From contig NZ_JAINWJ010000033.1 in assembly GCF_021021415.1 (NCBI RefSeq), positions 1 to 64,000 on the forward strand: DNA of 64,000 nt, written 5' to 3'. The position numbers were made by a program, and so were the translations under genes. This document shows, piece by piece, positions 26,706-35,506 of this stretch. Position 1 is the first letter of the stretch. Each line of letters opens with the position of its first letter. The notes below the pieces were generated by a model. The model saw only the letters and a list, made by a program, of their open reading frames with translations. It had not been told where the DNA came from and did not search any database. The DNA is from Martelella mediterranea (GTDB lineage Bacteria > Pseudomonadota > Alphaproteobacteria > Rhizobiales > Rhizobiaceae).

Positions 26706-28244
26706 ATGGTTTCACGTGTTCATACGGTTGCATTCCAGGGGATCGAGGGCGTTCCGGTCGATGTGCAGGTCATGGTCGCGCCGGGCAAGATCGGCATGCA
26801 GATCGTCGGCCTGCCGGACAAGGCGGTCGCCGAAAGCCGCGAGCGGGTGCAAGCGGCGCTGCATGCCACGGGCCTGGCGCTGCCGCCGAAGCGGGTGACG
26901 GTCAACCTTGCGCCCGCCGACCTGCCGAAAGAGGGCTCACATTTCGACCTCGCGATCGCGCTCGGGCTGATGGCGGCACTCGGGGCGGTGCCGGCGGATG
27001 CGCTCGCCGGTTATATGGTGATCGGCGAGCTGAACCTCGACGGAACCATCGCAAGCGTCGCCGGCGCGCTGCCAGCGGCCATTGCCGCAAACGCGCTCGA
27101 CAAGGGCCTGATCTGCCCGGCCGATTGCGGGCCGGAGGCGGCCTGGGCGAGCGCTGATATCGATATTCTCGCGCCCAAGAGCCTGATCGGCATCGCCAAT
27201 CACTTCAAGGGCACGCAGATTCTGTCGCGCCCAAACCCGGCCGTGCGCGCGGCACCGCACGACCTGCCGGACCTTGCCGATATCAAGGGGCAGGAGAGCG
27301 CCAAGCGCGCGCTCGAAGTGGCAGCCGCCGGCGGGCACAATCTGTTGATGGTTGGCCCTCCGGGTGCCGGAAAGTCCATGCTCGCCGCCCGCCTGCCCTC
27401 GATCCTGCCGCCGCTTCTGCCGCAGGAACTGCTCGACATGTCGATGGTCCACTCGATCGCCGGCAAGCTTGCCGGCGGCAAATTGTCGGATCGCCGCCCC
27501 TTCCGCGCACCGCATCATTCCGCCAGCATGGCCTCACTGGTGGGCGGCGGCATCAAGGCGCGGCCGGGCGAGGCCTCGCTTGCCCATCACGGCGTGCTGT
27601 TCCTCGACGAACTCCCGGAATTCTCGCCGCAGGTGCTCGACGCCTTGCGCCAGCCGCTGGAGACCGGCGAATGCGTGATCGCGCGCGCCAATCACCGCGT
27701 CTCCTACCCCGCAGCCTTCCAGCTCGTGGCGGCGATGAACCCGTGTCGCTGCGGCATGGCGGGCGAGCCCGGCCATTCCTGCGCGCGCGGCCCGCGCTGC
27801 GCCGCCGATTATCAGGCCCGCATTTCCGGCCCGCTGATGGACCGGATCGATATCCGCATCGATGTGCCCGCCGTCAGCGCGATCGACCTGATCGGCGCGA
27901 AATCGACGGGCGAAGCGAGCAGCGCGGTGGCGCGCAGGGTGGAACGCGCCCGCAATGCCCAGCGCGAACGCTTTGCCGGGCTCGATGAGAAGGCGGTCAC
28001 GGTCAACGCCCGCTGCGCGGCAAACCTGATCGAGAAACTCGCGGAACCCGATGCCGCGGGGCTTGCTCTGTTGCGCGAGGCGGCCGAGAAGATGCGGTTC
28101 TCCGCCCGCGGCTATCACCGCGTCCTCAAGGTCGCCCGCACGATCGCCGATCTCGACGGCAAGGCCCAGGTTGGCCGCATGCATATCGGCGAGGCCATCG
28201 CCTATCGCGTCGCAACGGCCGAAAGGACCGGCGCCATCGCCTGA
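26706..28244 (+). CDS. comM: YifB/ComM family Mg-chelatase-like AAA ATPase
   Basis: A 512-residue helicase of the ComM type, which in transformable bacteria drives branch migration when DNA is integrated. The N-terminal Lon-protease-like domain (first 170 residues) precedes the AAA core: Walker A GPPGAGKSM, Walker B VLFLDELPEF, and a Cys-rich insert (NPCRCGMAGEPGHSCARGPRC). The C terminus RMHIGEAIAYRVA is typical. Present also in species not known to be competent. Confidence 0.92.
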   Translation: MVSRVHTVAFQGIEGVPVDVQVMVAPGKIGMQIVGLPDKAVAESRERVQAALHATGLALPPKRVTVNLAPADLPKEGSHFDLAIALGLMAALGAVPADALAGYMVIGELNLDGTIASVAGALPAAIAANALDKGLICPADCGPEAAWASADIDILAPKSLIGIANHFKGTQILSRPNPAVRAAPHDLPDLADIKGQESAKRALEVAAAGGHNLLMVGPPGAGKSMLAARLPSILPPLLPQELLDMSMVHSIAGKLAGGKLSDRRPFRAPHHSASMASLVGGGIKARPGEASLAHHGVLFLDELPEFSPQVLDALRQPLETGECVIARANHRVSYPAAFQLVAAMNPCRCGMAGEPGHSCARGPRCAADYQARISGPLMDRIDIRIDVPAVSAIDLIGAKSTGEASSAVARRVERARNAQRERFAGLDEKAVTVNARCAANLIEKLAEPDAAGLALLREAAEKMRFSARGYHRVLKVARTIADLDGKAQVGRMHIGEAIAYRVATAERTGAIA

Positions 28245-28310
28245 CGCGCCGGCGCAGCGCTCGACCGCGTCCCCGAGCCATGCGGGCTTGTCAAACACCC
28301 ACGCGAACGA

Positions 28311-28371
28311 GGCTCCCGGCTCCCGGCTCCCGGCTCCCGGCTCCCGGCTCCCGGCTCCCGGCTCCCGGCTC
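28311..28371. repeat. 7-bp tandem repeat (GGCTCCC)n
   Basis: Eight perfect copies of GGCTCCC plus a 5-nt partial copy, between comM and the DUF2793 gene. The unit is not a multiple of three and no gene crosses it on the coding strand. Such arrays vary in copy number by slippage. Confidence 0.95.
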
Positions 28372-28469
28372 AAGAAGCATTCTCCCTAACCGTCCCTGCA
28401 CCAACTATTTTCCCCGGCCTCCCGCGCGGGACTAGGCTTGTGACAACGCAGCCCGCGAAGGAGATTTTC

Positions 28470-29507
28470 ATGTCGGATGCAACATCGAAGCTGGGCCTCC
28501 CCTTTATCCTGCCCGCCCAGGCGCAAAAGCACGTCACCCATAACGAGGCGCTGCAGCGTCTCGACGCGGTCGTTCATCTCGCGCTGGCGGGCGAAGACGA
28601 CAGCCCGCCGGAAACGCCCGAGGACGGCGTCTGCCATCTGGTCGGCGAAAGCCCGACCGGCCTCTTTTCCGGCCATGCCGGGGAGATCGCAATCTATCAG
28701 GATGGTTTCTGGCAGTTCGCAGCCCCGGCCGCCGGCTGGACCGCCTGGTTCGGCAGCGATGCGACATGGCGCGTCTTCGACGGCGCGGCCTGGGTCACGC
28801 CGCCGGTTCCCGACGAGGCAACTTTCGCCTCCGTCGGCATCAATGCCGCGGCGGATGCCACCAATCGTCTGTCGGTGTCCTCTCCGGCAACGCTGCTGAA
28901 CAATGCAGGTGCCGGTCACCAGCTCAAGATCAACAAGGCGACGCCCGGCGACACCGCCTCGCTGCTGTTCCAGACCGGCTGGTCCGGCCGCGCCGAAATG
29001 GGTCTTGCTGGCACCGACGGCTTTGCCATCAAGGTCAGCCCGGACGGCGCAAGCTGGTTCGAGGCGCTGCGCGTTTCCCCCTTCGGCGCGGTCGTCATGC
29101 CGGAACGCCCGCTCACGCGCGCCGCACGAGCCGTCGGCGCGACGCTGATCGACACGCCGACCGTGCTCGGCTTCGACACGCTTTACACCGGCGAGGGTGG
29201 GTTCTCTCTCGGCGCGGCGGTTGCCGGCGGCGGCGAAAAGCTGTCCTTTCCGGTGAGCGGCTTTTACGTGGTCACCCTCAATATCTCGGCAACCGCGAGC
29301 GGCCCATTCACGGTCACTCTGCAAAAAAACGCCTCGGAAAACGTGGTGATCGTGCGCGGCGGCGCGACGGGGGGAGACGAGGTCACGCTCTCGTCCACCG
29401 CCATCGCCTATTTTGCGGCCGGCGACGATGCGCAGCTTTCCTTCACCGGAGCAGCGACCTACAATCTGGGATATGGCGCCACCGAGGTGATCGCGCTTCT
29501 GACCTGA
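28470..29507 (+). CDS. DUF2793 domain-containing protein
   Basis: A 345-residue protein. The N-terminal DUF2793 region (LPFILPAQAQKHVTHNEALQ, then EIAIYQDGFWQFAAPAAGWTAWF) is found in phage and gene-transfer-agent tail-fibre-like proteins of alphaproteobacteria. The C-terminal 140 residues are beta-rich and Gly/Thr-rich, like a C1q or carbohydrate-binding jelly-roll, but this is inference. AAGGAG precedes ATG 28470. No other phage gene is nearby, so this is a stand-alone copy. Confidence 0.8.
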   Translation: MSDATSKLGLPFILPAQAQKHVTHNEALQRLDAVVHLALAGEDDSPPETPEDGVCHLVGESPTGLFSGHAGEIAIYQDGFWQFAAPAAGWTAWFGSDATWRVFDGAAWVTPPVPDEATFASVGINAAADATNRLSVSSPATLLNNAGAGHQLKINKATPGDTASLLFQTGWSGRAEMGLAGTDGFAIKVSPDGASWFEALRVSPFGAVVMPERPLTRAARAVGATLIDTPTVLGFDTLYTGEGGFSLGAAVAGGGEKLSFPVSGFYVVTLNISATASGPFTVTLQKNASENVVIVRGGATGGDEVTLSSTAIAYFAAGDDAQLSFTGAATYNLGYGATEVIALLT

Positions 29508-29560
29508 TTTCGGCGAACGGCTTGAATGCGTGCCGCGATCAGGGCTATCCATTGTAGACC

Positions 29561-29597
29561 CGCATGTCGCGGACGGGTGAAATCGCCGCGACATGCG
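29561..29597. other. 12-bp perfect inverted repeat
   Basis: CGCATGTCGCGG at 29561-29572 pairs with 29586-29597 across a 13-nt loop. It lies 54 nt after the DUF2793 stop. No T tract follows, so it is either a factor-dependent terminator hairpin or a DNA site. Confidence 0.5.
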
Positions 29598-29663
29598 CGA
29601 GACAGGCAATAAGAGCGGAGCCCCCTTTTTGCGGGAGGGGCATTCGCAGGAGAAAGGGCGATC

Positions 29664-29891
29664 ATGGCGGGCATGGACTGGCGGAAGAGTTTCGATCTCA
29701 AACACCCTTCGCTGAAACCGCTCTGGGTGCGCATCCTGGCCGTGGCGCTCTCCGCCGGCTGGGCTGTGGCCGAGCTGTTTATCGGCTCGCCCTTCTGGGC
29801 GATCCCGTTCGGCGCCGCCGCCGCCTATATGGCCTATGTCTTCTTCTTCTCGCCCGATCGGCACTATTTCAGCGGCAAGGACGACGCGTGA
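29664..29891 (+). CDS. Small membrane protein, DUF3329-like
   Basis: A 75-residue protein with two hydrophobic segments (WVRILAVALSAGWAVAELF and FWAIPFGAAAAYMAYVFFF). The layout HPSLKPLWVRI...GSPFW resembles stand-alone DUF3329 proteins of rhizobia. GGAGAAAGGG precedes the ATG. Function unknown. Confidence 0.65.
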   Translation: MAGMDWRKSFDLKHPSLKPLWVRILAVALSAGWAVAELFIGSPFWAIPFGAAAAYMAYVFFFSPDRHYFSGKDDA

Positions 29892-29897
29892 GACGCC

Positions 29898-30959
29898 TCA
29901 TTCGCCGCAGCTCAGCGTGTGGAAATGGTCGCCCCAGGCGGCGATCGCCACCTTGAAATACCCTTCTCCTTCGAAGCGATGGTCACCACCCCAGACCAGC
30001 CGGCCGCCATCGGCCGTTCCGCGCAGATAAATCACGCCGTTTTCGGTCTTGAGCGGCAGGATCGCGCTTCGCCCGCCTTCGATCTCTCCGGATACTGTGG
30101 AGAATGGCAGGTCCTTGCGCGCTTCGATCGCGCGATAGCGGGCGATATAGCTGACCGGCTGATTGCAGCCATTCATCAGCACGAACGAGATGAACGGCGC
30201 GTAACCGGCTTCCATCACGCGGAACTGGCCGGGTTGAAGCCCCGTTAGGATCCGGCCGATCCCCTCCTGCTCCGCCTTGCCGATATAGCGGCCGCGACCG
30301 GGACCGAGATAGATCCCGACAATGCCCGAGGCCGAACGGATAGCGGCGCCGGCAGCGCCGTCCGGCAGCGCGCAGTTCAACGGCATGAGATCCCCGGCCT
30401 CAATCGCAAGCGCCGCGCAACCGGCGCTCATCATCTGGCCGCCGGTCGCGGCGTCATAGAAGTCCACGCTCAGCCCCTCGTCATTGCCGGCATGGCCATA
30501 GTGAAAGCCCGCCTTCGCGGTGACCTCGGAAAAGGCCGGCTGCCCGTCCGCCTCCCTCACTTCGACAATGGCAGGCTGATCATTCAGTGAAGCGCCCGGA
30601 CCGAACGGCGCATCGGCGGCGGGCAGATAGACGCGTTGAACGAAGCGCCGCCCGGCGGGAATATACCCGTCATCGAGATCTATGCGCGGCATGATCTGGC
30701 GGTCTTCGAACGGCGCGCCTGTTTCGGGATCGATCACACAGGTCGCCGCCGTCAGAACATGGCGCGGACCGATGACCGTGCCCGAGCAGACCACCTGATC
30801 GATGCCGCTGACGATGGCCACCAGGCTGCGATCCCGCCCCTCGCTGCCATCCACCGCCTCGACATGGGTTGCGGCGGCGGCAGCAGACGCCAGAAAACAG
30901 CCCGCAAGAAGCGCGTTCAGGAACAGAAACCCGCACTGCCGCAATGTCTGCCTACTCAT
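29898..30959 (-). CDS. Trypsin-like serine protease homologue lacking catalytic residues, probable lipoprotein
   Basis: A 353-residue exported protein. The N terminus has a signal with lipobox LLAGC (Cys21). The chymotrypsin-fold marker CSGTVIGPRHVLTAATCV shows Thr73 where the catalytic His of TAAHC should be. The expected G-x-S-G appears as GAAG, so the nucleophile Ser is Ala (about residue 203). Two of three catalytic residues are therefore missing and it is predicted to be a pseudoprotease. I start at ATG 30959 (GGAGGG 5 nt upstream), which overlaps the preceding gene by 8 nt. Third gene of a three-gene envelope operon. Confidence 0.75.
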   Translation of the reverse strand: MSRQTLRQCGFLFLNALLAGCFLASAAAAATHVEAVDGSEGRDRSLVAIVSGIDQVVCSGTVIGPRHVLTAATCVIDPETGAPFEDRQIMPRIDLDDGYIPAGRRFVQRVYLPAADAPFGPGASLNDQPAIVEVREADGQPAFSEVTAKAGFHYGHAGNDEGLSVDFYDAATGGQMMSAGCAALAIEAGDLMPLNCALPDGAAGAAIRSASGIVGIYLGPGRGRYIGKAEQEGIGRILTGLQPGQFRVMEAGYAPFISFVLMNGCNQPVSYIARYRAIEARKDLPFSTVSGEIEGGRSAILPLKTENGVIYLRGTADGGRLVWGGDHRFEGEGYFKVAIAAWGDHFHTLSCGE

Positions 30960-31929
30960 CGACGCCCTCCCCGGCCGGCTGTCCGTTTCCGCCCGCCCCT
31001 GCGCCCCGCCTCTCGCCGGCATCGGTCGCCCTTTCCATGGCAGCCATGATCGCGCCGGCCTCCCGGCGGGCCTGTTCATAGGCGGCGGCATCACCCTGCT
31101 TCAATCCGTTCGGCAGGTTTTGCAGCCGCTCGAGCTTGCGCAGAAGCGCGATCGGCACGCCCCGGCGAAAGGCCGGTTCCAGATAGCGTTGCGGGTCCTC
31201 GCGCATCGCCGCCACCTCATAACCGAAACTGCGCGCGACCCCATCGAGCAGCCGGTTGACGGCTTCTGCGGCCGCCACGGCGCGGTTGCGCATATTGTTT
31301 ACAGCCAGAAACGTCGTCAGCTCGTCCGCCGACCACGCCGCTTGCACGATCTCCACCCCTTCGGGGCGAAGCTCGCCCTGCCAGACAGAGCGCGCCGTTT
31401 CCGGCGACAGCCACGCATCCTTGTTGATGCCGCTCAGCCAGATAAACGTCCGGTCCCAGCCGGACCGCGACGGCGGGTTCTCAACCCATTCGCCCGGTGC
31501 GCCGGGGGTCGCGATCCGCTGCGATACGCCGACATAGGAATTCTGCGCGGGCGCATAAAACCGGAACATCATCTCGACATCCGAGGGCCGGATGCGTGGC
31601 GCCTCCCCGGGCAATCGCGCCCCGGCCTCACCTGTTGGCGACCACACCTGCACATCACCCGGCCCGAATGTCGGCAACAGATAGCGCCAGTCTTCGATTT
31701 CATAGCGAAAGCGCGCGGTCAGCACCGGCGCGTCGTTCTCCAGTGCCATATGCAGGTCCGCGTCCCAGATGAGAACGCTTGTCGAAGGCTCATCCGCCGT
31801 GGGCGCGGTAAAGCTGGCGCTATAGCTCTGCCCCCGCGCCTCCACCAGACGGTTGCCGTCAGCGCCGGCAGCGGCCGGCAGAAACAGCGCAAGCCATCCC
31901 AGGAGAAAAGACGTCAAGAACCGAGCCAT
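30952..31929 (-). CDS. Secreted protein of unknown function
   Basis: A 325-residue protein with a signal peptide (residues 1-23, cleavage near AGA-DGN). The middle contains Trp- and Tyr-rich beta-like segments (RFRYEIEDWRYLLPTF, NSYVGVSQRIA, GWDRTFIWLSGIN), and the C-terminal third is helical and ends in a Gly/Glu-rich tail. No family recognised. It overlaps its upstream neighbour by 16 nt and its downstream neighbour by 8 nt, so all three are translated together. Confidence 0.7.
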   Translation of the reverse strand: MARFLTSFLLGWLALFLPAAAGADGNRLVEARGQSYSASFTAPTADEPSTSVLIWDADLHMALENDAPVLTARFRYEIEDWRYLLPTFGPGDVQVWSPTGEAGARLPGEAPRIRPSDVEMMFRFYAPAQNSYVGVSQRIATPGAPGEWVENPPSRSGWDRTFIWLSGINKDAWLSPETARSVWQGELRPEGVEIVQAAWSADELTTFLAVNNMRNRAVAAAEAVNRLLDGVARSFGYEVAAMREDPQRYLEPAFRRGVPIALLRKLERLQNLPNGLKQGDAAAYEQARREAGAIMAAMERATDAGERRGAGAGGNGQPAGEGVDE

Positions 31930-32495
31930 AGCTCGAACCTTTCCTGCTGTTCATCGGAGACGAAAAGCCGGCGCTTGCCCCCGAGCGGCTGAAGCCCGGC
32001 GCGCGCGCCGTAATAGCCGCCGGTCTCCGCGCTGTCTGTGGCAAGCGGCATATAGGATAGCGCGAACCAGCCCGCCACGCAGACAAGCAGAACGGCGATG
32101 ACGCCCCCGCCGAGCCATAGCAGAACCTTGCGCCGATCCCGCTTCGGCCTTTGCCGCGCGGCTTCATCCCAGACCTTGTCGTCGACATCATCATCCCACG
32201 CGGGAACCGCGGGCGCCTTGACCGGTTGCGGGTCTGGCCGCGCGCGCTGATGCAGGCCGGTTTCGATCTCGAGAAGGCTTTCCGGCGCGTTCAGAAAATC
32301 GCCTGCCTCGAAGGGCGGCGAAACCGCACGGCCGCCATGGGTTGCGCGAATCCGCAACTGCCGTCCATTGGCGGTCGCCAGATCGTAGAGCGGATCGCCC
32401 TCCACGATTGCGTCGCCGCGCTTGAAATAGGACCGCTCGACCCGGACCGGATAAAACTCGTCTCCGGCAGGCGATTGCATGATGACACGCGACAT
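31914..32495 (-). CDS. Lipoyl/biotinyl-like domain membrane protein of unknown function
   Basis: A 193-residue protein. The first 85 residues follow the biotinyl-lipoyl carrier fold: RGDAIVEGDPLYDLAT, then RIRATHGGRAVSP and a GDFLNAPESLLEIETG strand, but the modified Lys of true carriers is absent. A basic stretch precedes one membrane helix (LLWLGGGVIAVLLVCVAGWFAL) and a 35-residue tail. ATG 32495 has CGGAGAA upstream. First gene of the operon. An adaptor role, like such domains in membrane fusion proteins, is speculation. Confidence 0.65.
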   Translation of the reverse strand: MSRVIMQSPAGDEFYPVRVERSYFKRGDAIVEGDPLYDLATANGRQLRIRATHGGRAVSPPFEAGDFLNAPESLLEIETGLHQRARPDPQPVKAPAVPAWDDDVDDKVWDEAARQRPKRDRRKVLLWLGGGVIAVLLVCVAGWFALSYMPLATDSAETGGYYGARAGLQPLGGKRRLFVSDEQQERFELWLGS

Positions 32496-32749
32496 CCGTT
32501 CTCCGTCCTGAACCGCCCGCCCGGCCGCGCCACGGGGGCAATTCGATGCTTCCGGAGCATAGTCCGGCACCCCGCGCCATGCTCCTTGTCTGCTCCCGCG
32601 CAAGGCCTGCGCCGGCGCGCCTTTGATGCACGTTAATCCGCAAATCTTTACGGAATGAAACCATTTCCGGTTTGCCGTGCAAATTCAGCTAATAAAGCGA
32701 AGACTAGATCAGCGGATTGCCGCCAGCAAGTGGGCAAGATCGGGCGGCG

Positions 32750-32938
32750 TCAGTCCTCAAGCGGACGCGCCTCGGAGGCCAGCATGATCGGCACGCCATC
32801 GCGGATAGGATAAGCGAGCTTCGCCTTCTCCGAAACGAGCTCCTGCCGTTCGTCATCATAGGAAAGCTGTCCCTTGGTCAGCGGGCAGACCAGAAGTTCG
32901 AGCATTTTGGGATCGATCCCGGCTTCCCTGGCAATCAT
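32750..32938 (-). CDS. Trm112 family protein
   Basis: A 62-residue zinc-ribbon-like protein: [29 protein letters not shown]. In bacteria, YcaR/Trm112 members keep only part of the metal site; here a single Cys remains. In eukaryotes Trm112 activates methyltransferases. The ATG lies 9 nt after the LON-domain gene with AGGGACG between, so they are coupled. Confidence 0.88.
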   Translation of the reverse strand: MIAREAGIDPKMLELLVCPLTKGQLSYDDERQELVSEKAKLAYPIRDGVPIMLASEARPLED

Positions 32939-32947
32939 CGTTCGTCC

Positions 32948-33613
32948 CTATTGCAGCCGGTCGCCGGGATCGCCGGCAAGCGCGAATTCGATAATCGCGA
33001 TGAACAGCGCCGCCCGCGCCCTGAGATCGGGCGCTTCCAGCAAGGCCTGTTTTTCCGCCGGGCCGAAGGGCGCCATCATCGACAGCGAATTGACGAGGGT
33101 GAGATTGCTGGCCTGCTCGATATGATCCCACTCGGTTTCCAGCCCCTCGGAATCGAGATAGGCCCGAAACGCCCGGATCAGGCCCGCCCGGTCGACGCCG
33201 TCATCCTGCCCTTCGATTTTGAGATCGCCCAGGAACGGCGCGATGGTGAAGCTGCGGAACGGCCGCGTCGTTTTCACCTCATCGATCAACCGCACCCGGC
33301 AAATGCCGGCGAGCGCCACCAGATACCGCCCGTCGCCGGTCTCCGCGAACGAGGTGATCCGGCCGAGGCATCCGATATTGGAAACCGGCGTGTCTTCGGT
33401 CACCGAAAGCGTCTCGTCATGACGGGCGGGCTGGGCCATGACGATCAGCCGGTTGCCCGCGATCGCATGATCGACCATAGCGATATAGCGCGGCTCGAAA
33501 ATGTTGAGCGGCAATTGCCCGTGCGGCAGCAACAGCCCGCCCGTCAGCGGAAACACCGGAGCGCTCTCCGGCAGATCCTTGGCGGTCAGATAACGGGCAT
33601 TGCCAACCTGCAT
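32948..33613 (-). CDS. LON substrate-binding domain protein
   Basis: A 221-residue protein consisting of the N-terminal domain of Lon protease without the ATPase or protease domains: VFPLTGGLLLPHGQLPLNIFEPRY, then IGCLGRITSF and YLVALAGICRVRL. Such stand-alone domains are common in alphaproteobacteria; their role is unknown. It sits in a run of thioredoxin-TPR, LON and Trm112 genes with gaps of 14 and 9 nt. Confidence 0.9.
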   Translation of the reverse strand: MQVGNARYLTAKDLPESAPVFPLTGGLLLPHGQLPLNIFEPRYIAMVDHAIAGNRLIVMAQPARHDETLSVTEDTPVSNIGCLGRITSFAETGDGRYLVALAGICRVRLIDEVKTTRPFRSFTIAPFLGDLKIEGQDDGVDRAGLIRAFRAYLDSEGLETEWDHIEQASNLTLVNSLSMMAPFGPAEKQALLEAPDLRARAALFIAIIEFALAGDPGDRLQ

Positions 33614-33627
33614 GGTGGTCTGGTCCC

Positions 33628-34602
33628 TTACGAGAAAAGAATGGTCGAAAGCCTGCGGCGGGCGGCGATCGTCGCCGGATCCTTCGGCCCCCAGGCCTCG
33701 AAAAACGCGATCAACTGGCGGCGCGCGCCATCATCGTCGAATTCGCGGTCCCGGCGCATGATGATCAGAAGCTGCTCGGCAGCCGCCTCGCGCTTGCCTT
33801 CGGCATTCAGCACCTTGGCGAGCTTCATGCGGGCCTCATGATCGTCCGGGTTCTGGGCCAAAGCATGTTCGAGGGCCGACGGGTCGCCGAACTTGCGCGC
33901 CTCCTCGATCTGCTCGATCTTGGTGACGAGCGCCTTGATGGCGTCATCCTCGCGCAGTTCCTCCGGCACCTGTTCCAGCACCTGGCGGGCGCGATCGAGC
34001 TGGCCGGCGGCCACCATGCAGCGCCCTATCCCGGCAAGCGCCTTCGGGTTTTCCGGGTCGGCCTGCATCACCGCGGCGAAAAGCTGGCCGGCCTCCTGCA
34101 GCTTGCCATCCGCGAGCATCTGCTCGGCCTGGTCCAGCGCCTCGGCGATCTCGGCCTTGCGGTCCTGTTCGGACGGGCTGTTCTGGGAAAGCTTGGCGAT
34201 GAACTCATTGACCTGGCTTTCCGGCACCGCGCCCATGAAGCCATCCACCGGCTGGCCCGCGGAAAACGCGATGACGGCGGGGATCGACTGAATGCCGAGC
34301 TGGCCTGCGATCGACGGGTGCTCGTCGATATTCATCTTCACCAGCTTGACCTTGCCGCCGGCGGCATTCACCGCCTTTTCCAGCACGGGACCGAGCTGCT
34401 TGCACGGGCCGCACCAGGGCGCCCAGAAATCCACCAGCACCGGTTGGGCCTTCGATTCCTCGATCACATCCTTGCCGAATGCGGCGGTGGTCGTGTCCTT
34501 GATCAGCCCGCCGGGCGGCGTTGCGCCATTGACGGCGCCATCGGCCGAAACATTCATCTGGCCGCCGAAGGAACCGCCATAGGGGTTGTCAAATCCGCTC
34601 AT
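33628..34602 (-). CDS. Thioredoxin-TPR protein (CnoX/YbbN-like)
   Basis: A 324-residue chaperedoxin-type protein. The thioredoxin domain (about 45-145) has an intact WCGPC site (Cys64, Cys67), unlike E. coli CnoX, so it should be redox active. It is followed by TPR-like helical repeats to the C terminus, which in CnoX bind clients and help deliver them to GroEL. The ATG at 34602 has GGAGAG 6 nt upstream. Confidence 0.88.
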   Translation of the reverse strand: MSGFDNPYGGSFGGQMNVSADGAVNGATPPGGLIKDTTTAAFGKDVIEESKAQPVLVDFWAPWCGPCKQLGPVLEKAVNAAGGKVKLVKMNIDEHPSIAGQLGIQSIPAVIAFSAGQPVDGFMGAVPESQVNEFIAKLSQNSPSEQDRKAEIAEALDQAEQMLADGKLQEAGQLFAAVMQADPENPKALAGIGRCMVAAGQLDRARQVLEQVPEELREDDAIKALVTKIEQIEEARKFGDPSALEHALAQNPDDHEARMKLAKVLNAEGKREAAAEQLLIIMRRDREFDDDGARRQLIAFFEAWGPKDPATIAARRRLSTILFS

Positions 34603-34657
34603 CACTCTCTCCGTATGGCCTTTAAGGCCCCGTCTCTGTTGGATTTAAGATCGTGTG

Positions 34658-35155
34658 TCACACCGTTACTTTCAAGACAACCGGCTCGTGCCCGGTTGCC
34701 CTGATGAAGCTTAACAGATCATCGCGCCCGATCGAGGTCGTGGCGGTGTTGCGCAAGGGGTGGCAGTTGATGATCTCGTTCTCCATCAGGCTCTCATCGA
34801 GAATGAACGTGACCTGACCTTCATCATCATTGATGGCGCCGAGCGCCGTCACCGAGCCGGGCTCGACCCCGAGATAATCCATCAACGCGTCCGGCTTGCC
34901 GAATGAGACCCGTCCCGACGCCCCGATCAGCGTATGCACCGTCTTCAGGTCGACGGTTGCGTATTCTTCCACCGTCAGCAGGAAATAGCGGCTCTTCTTG
35001 TCCTTCACGAACAGGTTCTTGGTGTGGCCGCCGGGTATCTTTTCGCGCAGGTCATCGCCTTCGGCCACGGTGAACACCGGCCGATGCTCGTGATTCTGGT
35101 AGGAGATACCGAGTCCGTCGAGAAAGGCGAACACGTCGTCGGAGGTCTTGGTCAT
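34658..35155 (-). CDS. prdX: Prolyl-tRNA deacylase, PrdX/ProX family
   Basis: A 165-residue free-standing INS-type editing domain that clears mischarged Ala-tRNA(Pro). Family marks: EHRPVFTVAEGDDL, PGGHTKNLFVKDKK and GSVTALGAINDDEGQV. Distinct from the YbaK-type protein at 5.5 kb, so the genome carries at least two trans-editing domains for tRNA(Pro). Start has a weak ribosome site. Confidence 0.9.
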   Translation of the reverse strand: MTKTSDDVFAFLDGLGISYQNHEHRPVFTVAEGDDLREKIPGGHTKNLFVKDKKSRYFLLTVEEYATVDLKTVHTLIGASGRVSFGKPDALMDYLGVEPGSVTALGAINDDEGQVTFILDESLMENEIINCHPLRNTATTSIGRDDLLSFIRATGHEPVVLKVTV

Positions 35156-35414
35156 CAGGGCCGTTCCGGTTTCGAATTGACGCCTGTTTCAACACCAATC
35201 GTCGGCCAATGCAACTCTGTCGCACGGGTTGACGCGGCAATGGCCGCCGCATCAATGGCCCGGCATCCCGACTTGCCCGCCTTCCCCGCTTCATTCCGCA
35301 GGCGCCGATGCTCTTTGCCAATGTTCGCAGGCGTATCGCTATTCGGCTAAAATACTGAAATACAGACCTTTTGCCGACCGAGCAAAAAAATGCGACGTTC
35401 CCGTAATTTCTCTG
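35156..35414. other. Intergenic region between prdX and tRNA-Gly, no gene seen
   Basis: No supportable gene. A 95-codon plus-strand frame (35229-35516) has no ribosome site, biased composition, and runs into the tRNA. The right end holds the tRNA promoter described separately. Confidence 0.6.
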
Positions 35415-35443
35415 TTGCATTTGAAATCCGCTTGGGCCATATA
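35415..35443 (+). promoter_or_regulatory. Candidate tRNA-Gly promoter
   Basis: TTGCAT (35415-35420) and CATATA (35438-35443) are 17 nt apart, giving a start near 35450 and a leader of about 57 nt before the tRNA. Confidence 0.5.
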
Positions 35444-35506
35444 CGCCTTCGTCGTCGCCGAGACGACATATCCGGCCTCAGACCTACCCCCGGCCGGGTT
35501 TTATGA

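Noticed and set aside
28311-28371. Possible CRISPR array
   Set aside because: The unit is 7 bp with no spacers; it is a simple tandem repeat.
28245-29663. Prophage remnant around the DUF2793 gene
   Set aside because: No integrase, capsid, portal or lysis gene; only one phage-associated domain.
32717-33841. A 374-codon plus-strand frame opposite the Trm112 and LON-domain genes
   Set aside because: Antisense shadow rich in Arg, Gln and His, without homology.
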